From Clostridiales bacterium (lineage in GTDB: Bacteria; Bacillota; Clostridia; Christensenellales; UBA1242): a stretch of 5,871 nucleotides of DNA. The stretch's first letter is position 1. Each line of letters opens with the position of its first letter. Shown here piece by piece: positions 1-4,866 of this stretch. A program made the position numbers and the translations under genes. The notes under the pieces are model-generated. The model did not search any database, had not been told where the DNA came from, and worked only from the letters and a program-made list of their open reading frames with translations. Location of the stretch: assembly GCA_003453435.1 (NCBI GenBank), contig DMLH01000064.1:1-5871 (forward strand), given 5' to 3'.

Positions 1-60
1 GAATTTGAACTATGTATTAGGTTATTTGTTGAATATATTTCCAGTATTAACTAACATATT

Positions 61-80
61 AAAGCATTAAATATGCTTTT
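61..80 (+). terminator. Weak hairpin, possible terminator of a gene left of the window
   Basis: AAAGCAT (61-67) and ATGCTTT (73-79) form a 7-bp stem with a 5-nt loop, followed by only a short T stretch. It could end a transcript entering from the left, but the U tract is poor and the stem AT-rich, so it may also be chance in AT-rich DNA. Confidence 0.3.
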
Positions 81-139
81 AACGTTTAAATTCTCAATTA
101 TGTGTAAAAAATATTAAAAGATATATTTTAACGTTAAAA
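77..139. promoter_or_regulatory. Two AACGTT palindromes upstream of the HU promoter
   Basis: TTTTAACGTTTAAA (77-90) and the perfect 14-bp palindrome TTTTAACGTTAAAA (126-139) share an AACGTT core, about 49 bp apart. Paired palindromes upstream of a promoter are a usual layout for a dimeric DNA-binding protein. No regulator can be named, and the AT-rich background makes chance possible. Confidence 0.35.
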
Positions 140-176
140 ATTTTTGATAAAAATGTGCAAAATGTCGAAAAAATGT

Positions 177-204
177 TTGACAATGTCGTAAAATATGTTA
201 AAAT
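177..204 (+). promoter_or_regulatory. Promoter of the HU gene
   Basis: A perfect -35 box TTGACA (177-182) is followed by a 16-bp spacer and a -10 box TAAAAT (199-204, five of six matches to TATAAT). Transcription would start near 211, giving a leader of about 20 nt before the start codon at 232. The promoter lies within a run of AATGT motifs repeated at about 10-bp steps. Confidence 0.75.
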
Positions 205-231
205 GTAAATATCAAATACATGGAGGAATAT

Positions 232-501
232 ATGAATAAAACAGAATTTATTGCTGAAGTTGCTAGTAAAGCAGAATTGTCAAAAAAACAAGCAGAAGCA
301 GCTTACGAAGCTATGCTTGAGACAGTTGTTGAGGCATTGAAAGGCGGTGAAAAAGTTCAACTTGTAGGTTTTGGAAGTTTTGAACTTAAAGAGAAACCAG
401 CAAGAGAAGTTTTCAACCCACTTACAAAGCAAAAACAAAAACTTGCAGCTTGCAAAGTTCCAGCTTTCAAAATGGGAAAATCATTTAAAGCTCAATTCTA
501 A
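232..501 (+). CDS. hup: HU-family histone-like DNA-binding protein
   Basis: This is an 89-residue HU protein, a homodimeric nucleoid protein that bends and compacts DNA. It opens with the classic MNKTE start, then an N-terminal helical dimerisation part (residues 1-40), the GFGSF turn (46-50) and a beta-arm with the intercalating proline in FNP (P63), ending with KVPAFK. I chose ATG 232 over ATG 220 because GGAGG (222-226) lies 5 nt before it and MNKTE is the family's usual start; the upstream ATG would overlap that ribosome binding site. Compared with Geobacillus HU, the arm has Phe at 61 where Arg is usual, Lys at 53 and 55, and a Cys at 74; the C-terminus is slightly short. It is monocistronic, with its own promoter and terminator. 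Confidence 0.95.
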   Translation: MNKTEFIAEVASKAELSKKQAEAAYEAMLETVVEALKGGEKVQLVGFGSFELKEKPAREVFNPLTKQKQKLAACKVPAFKMGKSFKAQF

Positions 502-505
502 ATTT

Positions 506-534
506 AAAAATCAGGACAAGTTCCTGATTTTTTT
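506..534 (+). terminator. Rho-independent terminator of hup
   Basis: The stem TCAGGA (511-516)/TCCTGA (522-527) with a 5-nt loop is flanked by A5 and T7, so A-U pairs can extend it. It starts shortly after the hup stop codon and is a textbook intrinsic terminator on the + strand. Confidence 0.93.
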
Positions 535-584
535 ATAAGTAAATAAAAATAATTACATAACAAATATTTAATATTGAATTTTTA

Positions 585-602
585 GTAAATGTATACATTT
601 AC
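585..602. repeat. 18-bp perfect palindrome between convergent hup and htrA
   Basis: GTAAATGTATACATTTAC is its own reverse complement. It lies 10 bp past the htrA stop codon (htrA runs on the - strand). Neither strand shows a T tract straight after it, so it is not a classical terminator. It may be a 3'-end stabilising hairpin, a poor htrA terminator or a protein-binding site. Confidence 0.5.
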
Positions 603-612
603 ACATTTGCAC

Positions 613-1701
613 TTAAACACTTTTAATGCTTATTGCTTTGGGCTTTGAATATGAATATGGGTGTTTTTCTAACTTTATTTGCACCACCCTAGTATCCAAG
701 CCATTTTTTATTGTTAAACTTACAATATCATTAACACTATGAATATAAAGTTGAGTTTTTAAATCTTTTGCAAAATTAATATCTATATCATTAATTTTGG
801 TAATAATATCACCTTTTTTTAAGCCTATTTTTTCTGCCGGACTATTTTTGGCTACACTTTCAATATAAAATCCGTTTGAGATTTTTCCAATATTTTTAAG
901 TTGATTATCATAGCCAAACACGCCCATATAGGCAGTTTCAAAACTTCCTGTTTGTGAAACCTTTTCGATAACCGGCTTAAAAGTATCAACCGGTATGGCA
1001 AAACCCATGCCCTCAGCATCTGTCACTTTTACTGTATTTATACCTATAACCTGACCATTCATATTAATAAGCGGGCCTCCACTGTTGCCGGGATTTATGC
1101 TGGCATCGTGTTGAATTAGATTGTATAAAGCAGTTTCACCAAAATCATTATCAACAGAAATTGTTCTGTTAACGGCACTAATAATGCCTTTTGTAACACT
1201 ATGCTTAAATGCTAAATCCAATGGCGTTCCAATGGCCACCACCTCATCGCCACTTTGATAATCGCCACTTTCCGCAACAGGTAAATATGGTATATCTATA
1301 TTAGATTTAATCATTGCCAAATCACTTGATGGATCTTTCCACACCAGACTTGCATTTGCTGTTCTTCCATCACTTAAATAAAGGTTTATTACATTTCCAT
1401 TTTCAATAACGTGATTATTTGTTAAAATATATGCCCCTTTTTTAATACAAACACCTGTACCAATGCTTTGATATCTTCCACTTAATGCAGCAATGCCAAC
1501 CACTGCAGGTTTGCACCTAGACACTAAATCCTGATAACTTTTAATGCCACTTATATCTATTTGTGTGCTGTTAAAATTCTTTTCGCTATTTGTTTGTCGC
1601 CTTGTGCTGTTTGAACCTGGATTAGTTGAATTTTCGAAACAACCACTAACTAAAAAAATACACAAAAAAAACAAAACTATAATGAACATTCTTTTTCTCA
1701 T
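613..1701 (-). CDS. htrA: HtrA/DegP-type serine protease, putative lipoprotein
   Basis: This 362-residue protein is a trypsin-like S1C-family protease of envelope protein quality control, expected outside the membrane. Residues 1-20 form a signal peptide (MRKRM, a hydrophobic core, then LVSG) followed by Cys21, a plausible lipobox. A Ser/Asn/Thr-rich linker runs to about residue 50. The protease domain carries the full triad: His97 in TNNHVI, Asp127 in SSDLAM, Ser207 in GNSGGP. One PDZ domain follows (about 258-350; GFYIESV...SPAEKIGLKKGDII), so this is the one-PDZ architecture. No clear Shine-Dalgarno precedes ATG 1701. The internal ATG 1689 has a purine-rich AGAAAAAG upstream but would remove the N-terminal Arg/Lys residues, so I keep 1701. 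The gene is divergent from walJ; in Bacillus walJ (yycJ) and an HtrA paralogue are also neighbours. Firmicute HtrAs usually have a plain membrane anchor, so the lipobox is notable. Confidence 0.93.
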   Translation of the reverse strand: MRKRMFIIVLFFLCIFLVSGCFENSTNPGSNSTRRQTNSEKNFNSTQIDISGIKSYQDLVSRCKPAVVGIAALSGRYQSIGTGVCIKKGAYILTNNHVIENGNVINLYLSDGRTANASLVWKDPSSDLAMIKSNIDIPYLPVAESGDYQSGDEVVAIGTPLDLAFKHSVTKGIISAVNRTISVDNDFGETALYNLIQHDASINPGNSGGPLINMNGQVIGINTVKVTDAEGMGFAIPVDTFKPVIEKVSQTGSFETAYMGVFGYDNQLKNIGKISNGFYIESVAKNSPAEKIGLKKGDIITKINDIDINFAKDLKTQLYIHSVNDIVSLTIKNGLDTRVVQIKLEKHPYSYSKPKAISIKSV

Positions 1702-1732
1702 ATTGATATTTTGCGTAAAAATGGCCAGATTT

Positions 1733-1760
1733 TAAATAAAAAATGATATTTTTTTAACAA
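1733..1760 (-). promoter_or_regulatory. Candidate htrA promoter
   Basis: On the - strand a -35-like TTGTTA (1755-1760) and a -10-like TATTTA (1733-1738) are separated by 16 bp. Both are imperfect and the region is almost all A/T, so this is a weak proposal. The leader to ATG 1701 would be about 25 nt. Confidence 0.3.
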
Positions 1761-1844
1761 TTTTTGGTTTTTTTAAAAAAATTTTCCAATTTTAGTAAAA
1801 TTTACAATTATTATTATTTGTGGCTTTTTTAAAAAAGATATATG

Positions 1845-1869
1845 CATATTTGTAAATATGTGATATAAT
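1845..1869 (+). promoter_or_regulatory. Extended -10 promoter of walJ with upstream inverted repeat
   Basis: A perfect TATAAT (1864-1869) is preceded by TG plus one base (1861-1863), an extended -10 element. No good -35 is seen, which an extended -10 can offset. The inverted repeat CATATTT-GT-AAATATG (1845-1860) ends one base before the TG, overlapping the -10/-35 spacer and a partner palindrome ATATGCATAT (1840-1849). A protein bound there would block RNA polymerase, so it may be an operator. Confidence 0.7.
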
Positions 1870-1900
1870 GAATGCGTTAATTTATATTATAGGAGATAAA

Positions 1901-2701
1901 ATGAAAATTGTTAATTTAGGAAGTGGCAGTAAAGGTAATTGCACTTTGGTATATAGCGAAAACACAAAAGTTTTGATTGATGCTGGACTGCCATTGCTAG
2001 AAATAGAAACAAAACTAAACTCACTTGGAATAGATATAAAAACCATAAATGGAATATTAATTACACATGAGCACGCTGACCACATTAAAAGCGTTGGTAA
2101 ACTTAGCAAAAAATATGGAGTGCCTGTTTATATGCGATTTGAAGAACTTGATTGTTTATTAAGCAAAAGCCCAGAAATTTTGCCACAATATCAAAACGGG
2201 TTTGGCGAAAAAGATTTTTATATTGGTGATATGACTTTATCAAGTTTTAAACTTAGCCATGACGCAAACTGCTGTGTTGGATATTCTATTTATGTTGATG
2301 GTGCAAAATTTTCAATTGCAACAGACCTTGGAACTTGCCCCAAAAATATTGTTGAAAAATTAAAAGGAAGTGACGTGGTTTTGCTTGAAGCCAATCATGA
2401 TGAAAACCTTTTATTAAATAATTCAAAATATCCGGTTATACTAAAAAAACGAATTCTGTCCAGTAAAGGACATTTATCAAACACTGCTTGCGCAGAAGTT
2501 ATAAGTCAACTTGTTGGTGGCACAACTCAAGTAATTTTAGGACATTTAAGCGAAGAAAATAATTCACCGAGCCTTGCTTACAACACCATTAAAGCTTTTT
2601 TAGCCCAAAAAGGTATAATAGAAGGTAAAAATATTTTTATTGATGTGGCATATCAACACAAAATAAGCAATATTTTTGAAATTGTAAACACAAAAAAATA
2701 G
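1901..2701 (+). CDS. walJ: WalJ/YycJ-family metallo-beta-lactamase-fold hydrolase
   Basis: The 266-residue product is a cytoplasmic metal-dependent hydrolase of the metallo-beta-lactamase fold. It starts with the family signature MKIVNLGSGSKGN and carries THEHADH (55-61, the HxHxDH metal motif), SHDA (119-122), TDLG (141-144) and a GH pair (His191, His215) expected to complete the two-metal site. Length fits the family. In Bacillus and streptococci this family is linked to the WalRK cell-wall regulon and to coordinating division with replication; a 5'-3' exonuclease activity has been proposed. The in vivo substrate is not settled. I chose ATG 1901 because AGGAG (1891-1895) lies 5 nt before it and homologues start here; an in-frame ATG at 1868 overlaps the TATAAT box and cannot be in the mRNA. 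No walRK genes are in the window. Confidence 0.92.
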   Translation: MKIVNLGSGSKGNCTLVYSENTKVLIDAGLPLLEIETKLNSLGIDIKTINGILITHEHADHIKSVGKLSKKYGVPVYMRFEELDCLLSKSPEILPQYQNGFGEKDFYIGDMTLSSFKLSHDANCCVGYSIYVDGAKFSIATDLGTCPKNIVEKLKGSDVVLLEANHDENLLLNNSKYPVILKKRILSSKGHLSNTACAEVISQLVGGTTQVILGHLSEENNSPSLAYNTIKAFLAQKGIIEGKNIFIDVAYQHKISNIFEIVNTKK

Positions 2702-2724
2702 ACATTTCTGTCTATTTATTTTTA
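2692..2724. terminator. Bidirectional terminator between walJ and rpsR
   Basis: AATAGACA (2697-2704) and TGTCTATT (2709-2716) pair perfectly around a TTTC loop, with one more A-T pair outside. A7 precedes and a T-rich tract follows, so it works for walJ on + and, with T7, for the rpsF operon on -. The walJ stop codon TAG (2699-2701) lies inside the stem. Confidence 0.9.
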
Positions 2725-2727
2725 TTA

Positions 2728-3000
2728 TTATTCTGCCTTTGGAGCGAGAAGGGCAATTGTTCTTGCGCGTTTAATTGCTTTTGTAAGTTCTCTTTGATGA
2801 GCAGCACAGCAACCAGTTTGTCTACGTGGCAAAATTTTGCCTTTTTCTGTTACATATCTTTTTAATTTTGCAACATCTTTAAAATCAATCATTTCTGATT
2901 TATCTGCACAGAAAGCACAAACTTTTTTTCTGTTTGATTTGTAAACTCTTTTGCCTTTTTCTTCTACTACTTCTGGCTTTTTTTCTTTAATTTCTGCCAT
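2728..3000 (-). CDS. rpsR: 30S ribosomal protein S18, cysteine-containing form
   Basis: The 90-residue small-subunit protein S18 pairs with S6 on the platform of the 30S subunit. The core matches S18: IDFKDVAKLKRYV, then GKILPRRQTG and AAHQRELTKAIKRAR. An acidic/lysine-rich tail of about 20 residues precedes it. It carries C28-x2-C31 and C65-x2-H68, the layout of a zinc-binding ('C+') ribosomal protein; other bacteria have S18 versions without these residues. AGGAG on the - strand lies about 9 nt before the start codon. It is the last gene of rpsF-ssb-rpsR, 17 bp after ssb, and ends at the bidirectional terminator. Confidence 0.96.
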   Translation of the reverse strand: MAEIKEKKPEVVEEKGKRVYKSNRKKVCAFCADKSEMIDFKDVAKLKRYVTEKGKILPRRQTGCCAAHQRELTKAIKRARTIALLAPKAE

Positions 3001-3017
3001 TATTTAATTCTCCTTTA

Positions 3018-3434
3018 TTAAAATGGAAGTTGGTCGTCTTGTATAGGTGTTAATTTTGTTGCTCCACCTTCTTCGCCACTAGTGCCTTCGTCACTTGGTG
3101 CCCCTTCACCTTCACTAACTCTAGCACCCACAAACTCAACTTCTTCTGCAACAACTTCTGTCACATATCTTTTTGAGCCATCTTGAGCATCGTAAGACCT
3201 GGTTTGGATGTTTCCAACAACAGCAGCCTTGCTACCCTTTCTCAAAAATTTGTGACAATTGTCAGCTAAATTTCTCCATACTACAACATTTATAAAATCT
3301 GTTTCCCTTTCACCTTCACTGTTTGTAAATCTTCTTGATACAGCTAGGCTGAATCTGCAAACTGAAATTCCACTTGTTGTGGTTGTAAGTTCTGGATCTT
3401 TTGTTAAATTTCCAATTAAAATAACTTTATTCAT
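3018..3434 (-). CDS. ssb: Single-stranded DNA-binding protein
   Basis: The 138-residue SSB coats single-stranded DNA during replication, recombination and repair, normally as a homotetramer. The OB-fold covers about residues 1-105 (MNKVILIGNLTKDPEL at the start, then TDFINVVVW, and SKAAVVGNIQTRSY). An acidic, Gly/Ser/Glu-rich linker follows, then the acidic tip DDQLPF that recruits partner proteins. It is shorter than many SSBs owing to the short linker. I chose ATG 3434: an AAGGGG-type site precedes it and the protein then begins with MNKVILIGNL; a longer frame from 3476 would run into the rpsF coding end. It sits between rpsF and rpsR, 10 bp after the rpsF stop, whose TAA lies in the ssb ribosome-binding region, suggesting translational coupling. 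Confidence 0.96.
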   Translation of the reverse strand: MNKVILIGNLTKDPELTTTTSGISVCRFSLAVSRRFTNSEGERETDFINVVVWRNLADNCHKFLRKGSKAAVVGNIQTRSYDAQDGSKRYVTEVVAEEVEFVGARVSEGEGAPSDEGTSGEEGGATKLTPIQDDQLPF

Positions 3435-3444
3435 ATTTTTCCCC

Positions 3445-3726
3445 TTATTTTCTAATAAACATTGCTCTATAAACATCTGTAGTAATGTTTAATTGTTTTT
3501 GCACTTCTGCAGGAACTTTTGCTTCTGCTTCCAAGTTAACCAAAACATAATAACCATCGTGTTTAAAGTTGATTGGATATGCAAGTTTTTTGTTTCCCCA
3601 TTTATCAACACTTGTAATGCTAGCGCCTTTTGCTTCTAAAAGTTTTGTAACTTTTTCAATCAAAGCATCTTTGTCGCCTTCTTCATTACTAGCTGATAAA
3701 ATTAAAAGCAATTCATACTTGTTCAT
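3445..3726 (-). CDS. rpsF: 30S ribosomal protein S6
   Basis: The 93-residue S6 is the small-subunit platform protein that binds 16S rRNA together with S18. The family pattern is clear: MNKYELLLIL at the start, then DKWGNKKLAYPINFKHDGYYVLVNLE in the middle (shown here only as landmarks DKWGNKKLAYPI and DGYYVLV) and DVYRAMFIRK at the end. I chose ATG 3726 because AAGGAGG lies 7 nt upstream on the - strand and S6 normally starts there; the longer frame to 3765 would include the leader hairpins. It is the first gene of rpsF-ssb-rpsR, with its own promoter and a structured leader. Confidence 0.95.
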   Translation of the reverse strand: MNKYELLLILSASNEEGDKDALIEKVTKLLEAKGASITSVDKWGNKKLAYPINFKHDGYYVLVNLEAEAKVPAEVQKQLNITTDVYRAMFIRK

Positions 3727-3790
3727 AATTTTACCTCCTTTTGGACATTGGCCTTGCTTAAACAAGGCAAGGACCGATTTACATCGGGCT
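3727..3790 (-). promoter_or_regulatory. Structured rpsF leader, candidate S6:S18 binding site
   Basis: The leader can form a hairpin CCGAT/ATCGG with a 4-nt loop (3774-3787). Just downstream it can form CCTTGC/GCAAGG (3752-3757 with 3767-3772) or, instead, GCCTTG/CAAGGC (3751-3756 with 3763-3768). In many bacteria the S6:S18 complex binds a conserved structure with a CCG motif in the rpsF leader and represses the operon. Position, CCG content and hairpins fit that idea, but I did not match the full consensus. Confidence 0.55.
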
Positions 3791-3796
3791 GGTTAT

Positions 3797-3825
3797 AATA
3801 TAGCATATAACAAAAATAATTACAA
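3797..3825 (-). promoter_or_regulatory. Promoter of the rpsF-ssb-rpsR operon
   Basis: On the - strand, -35 TTGTAA (3820-3825) and -10 TATATT (3797-3802) are spaced by 17 bp. The expected start near 3790 gives a leader of about 64 nt that contains the two hairpins. Confidence 0.65.
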
Positions 3826-3882
3826 GTATTTTTATAAATAAATGTTTAATTATTGCTGTATATAACAAATACTAAAACAATA

Positions 3883-3911
3883 TTGACAGCCACTTAATTT
3901 TTTGATAGAAT
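3883..3911 (+). promoter_or_regulatory. Near-consensus promoter for the orphan gene
   Basis: A perfect TTGACA (3883-3888), a 17-bp spacer and TAGAAT (3906-3911, five of six matches) make this one of the two strongest sigma-A-type promoters in the window. The predicted start is near 3918, only about 10 nt before the start codon, so the leader is very short. Confidence 0.78.
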
Positions 3912-3927
3912 AAAGTAGGCGAAAAAT

Positions 3928-4419
3928 ATGGATAAAAAATTTGGTTTATACTCGTATGGCGTTGTAGGTTTTTCGGATTGCTACAATAAAACAACAATGC
4001 AAATTGAAGATGATTTGCTAATAATGTTTTATGGAAACAATAAACAATTTGTTTTTCCTAAAAATAGTGCTTATGACCTCATTAAAGCAATAAACGGAAA
4101 ATATAATGTTAACGGCACAGAATATACTAATGAAAACTTTGATTTTGAACTTAAATTTTTTAACATGGACATAATTGCTGTTTTAAATTCAAGGTTAAAG
4201 GGCAAAGGCTTTATTATGATTACAAAATTCAAAAACCCTGTTGAATATATAAATGGTTGTCAAAATGAATATATTGGCATAACCGGCATGGATTTGGATG
4301 GAAATTTATTTGCAAAATCTCCAAAAAAATTATTTAAACAAGGTTTTGCAAGTTACGATGTTGACAACTATAGCAAGCCACCAAAAGAGGTTACAGAAAA
4401 AACCACTTTTGATGCATAA
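3928..4419 (+). CDS. Uncharacterised 163-residue soluble protein
   Basis: I do not recognise this protein. It has no signal peptide or membrane segment and reads as a soluble cytoplasmic alpha/beta protein. It is rich in Lys, Asn, Phe and Tyr, with segments such as DDLLIMFYGNNKQFVFP (29-45), a hydrophobic FNMDIIAVL stretch (78-86), FIMITKFKNPVEYI (95-108) and a polar, Lys-rich tail ending in TTFDA. Four or more aromatic beta-like stretches suggest a small beta-sheet domain, but this is only a composition-based impression. Its ribosome binding site is weak (GTAGGCG) and the leader very short. Base composition resembles neighbouring genes. It is divergent from rpsF and has no forward terminator before the downstream RNA genes. 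It could be a lineage-restricted gene. Confidence 0.75.
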   Translation: MDKKFGLYSYGVVGFSDCYNKTTMQIEDDLLIMFYGNNKQFVFPKNSAYDLIKAINGKYNVNGTEYTNENFDFELKFFNMDIIAVLNSRLKGKGFIMITKFKNPVEYINGCQNEYIGITGMDLDGNLFAKSPKKLFKQGFASYDVDNYSKPPKEVTEKTTFDA

Positions 4420-4430
4420 CTAAAATATTA

Positions 4431-4457
4431 TTAAAAAATAGGTGTATTTTACACCTA
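4431..4457 (-). terminator. Hairpin with T tract on the - strand
   Basis: TAGGTGTA (4439-4446) and TACACCTA (4450-4457) pair perfectly around 3 nt. On the - strand it is followed by TTTTTT, giving a terminator shape; on the + strand only AAATAAAC follows. No - strand gene that would need it is recognised, so it may shield the rpsF/orphan region from antisense reading or end an unseen - strand RNA. Confidence 0.5.
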
Positions 4458-4465
4458 AATAAACA

Positions 4466-4626
4466 TTTGCTATGTGGCGCAGGTGGAGCGTGTTTGAGCA
4501 CCTGCCAGTGGCAGATCAGTGCGAAAACTAAGCTCTGATCAAAAAAGGAGCAAGAGCCCGCTAGGTGAATTGCGACTATTTTTGTCAGAGGAAGACCTCG
4601 GGTCTACCGTAAACGTATGTTGCAAA
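4466..4626 (+). ncRNA. Putative structured RNA of unknown family, upstream of tRNA-Thr
   Basis: This stretch of about 160 nt has no credible reading frame and about 49% GC by hand count, far above the AT-rich surroundings. It folds by eye into a junction: closing stem TTTGC (4466-4470)/GCAAA (4622-4626) continued by 4472-4476 with 4616-4620; hairpin 1 GCAGGTG/CACCTGC (4479-4505); hairpin 2 GATCAG/CTGATC (4514-4540), with GC/GC beyond a T-T mismatch; hairpin 3 CCCG+AGGT/ACCT+CGGG (4557-4602, 2-nt bulge, AGA/TCT outside). The closing stem uses three G-U pairs that would be A-C mismatches on the other strand, favouring +. It ends about 28 nt before tRNA-Thr with no terminator between, so the two may share one precursor. 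I could not match tmRNA, SRP RNA, RNase P RNA, 6S RNA, a T-box or a riboswitch I know. No convincing promoter lies directly upstream. Confidence 0.6.
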
Positions 4627-4654
4627 AAGCAAAAAGAAAAATTTAATATATTAT

Positions 4655-4730
4655 GCTACTGTGGCTCAGTTGGTAGAGCAGCTGATTCGTAATCAGCAGG
4701 TCAGCGGTTCGATCCCGCTCAGTAGCTCCA
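4655..4730 (+). tRNA. tRNA-Thr, anticodon CGT
   Basis: The cloverleaf is complete: acceptor GCTACTG/CAGTAGC (4655-4661, 4720-4726), D-arm GCTC/GAGC, anticodon stem GCTGA/TCAGC with loop TTCGTAA (anticodon CGT at 4688-4690), and T-arm AGCGG-TTCGATC-CCGCT. The discriminator is T and the CCA end is encoded (4728-4730). It reads ACG codons. The only -10-like sequence (4644-4652) is too close to the 5' end, so the gene must be expressed from further upstream. Confidence 0.97.
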
Positions 4731-4731
4731 C

Positions 4732-4760
4732 AAAAAGTGTCTATTTTTAGGCACTTTTTT
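4732..4760 (+). terminator. Terminator after tRNA-Thr
   Basis: AAAAAGTGTC (4732-4741) pairs with GGCACTTTTT (4750-4759) around an 8-nt loop, with one G-U pair, and the 3' arm itself gives the T tract. It begins 2 nt past the CCA end. Confidence 0.88.
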
Positions 4761-4866
4761 AAACAAATATTAATAATATTTTTTAAAATAATAACAAACA
4801 TACACTCTTTAAATCTTTTTTTTGCTAGCAGATCTGATTAAATTTTTGAACTTTGACGAAGTAAAC

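Noticed and set aside
220..231. An upstream start for HU at ATG 220
   Set aside because: It overlaps the GGAGG ribosome binding site used by ATG 232, which gives the conserved MNKTE start.
1544..1735. A + strand reading frame opposite the htrA 5' end
   Set aside because: It is antisense to the signal peptide and linker of htrA, has no ribosome binding site, and its hydrophobic content comes from the complementary lipoprotein signal.
1868..1900. An upstream start for walJ at ATG 1868
   Set aside because: It overlaps the TATAAT box, and the strong AGGAG at 1891 plus the family's usual start point to ATG 1901.
3259..3841. Two + strand frames opposite ssb and rpsF
   Set aside because: They are antisense to confidently identified genes, lack ribosome binding sites, and carry low-complexity composition.
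4466..4626. Assignment of the RNA to SRP RNA, RNase P RNA, 6S RNA or a known riboswitch
   Set aside because: The SRP GGAA/GGAAGCA loop, the RNase P GAGGAAAGTCC core and the long rod with central bubble of 6S RNA are absent. GAGGAAGACC (4589-4597 area) resembles RNase P only superficially and the length is too short. A GCCACTG on the - strand recalls the cobalamin riboswitch but the rest of that element is missing.
4644..4652. A promoter -10 box for tRNA-Thr
   Set aside because: It ends about 2 nt before the mature tRNA 5' end, so transcription would start inside the tRNA.
4828..4840. GCAGATC shared between this gap and hairpin 2 of the RNA
   Set aside because: Seven matching bases are expected by chance at this scale and the flanks do not match or complement.
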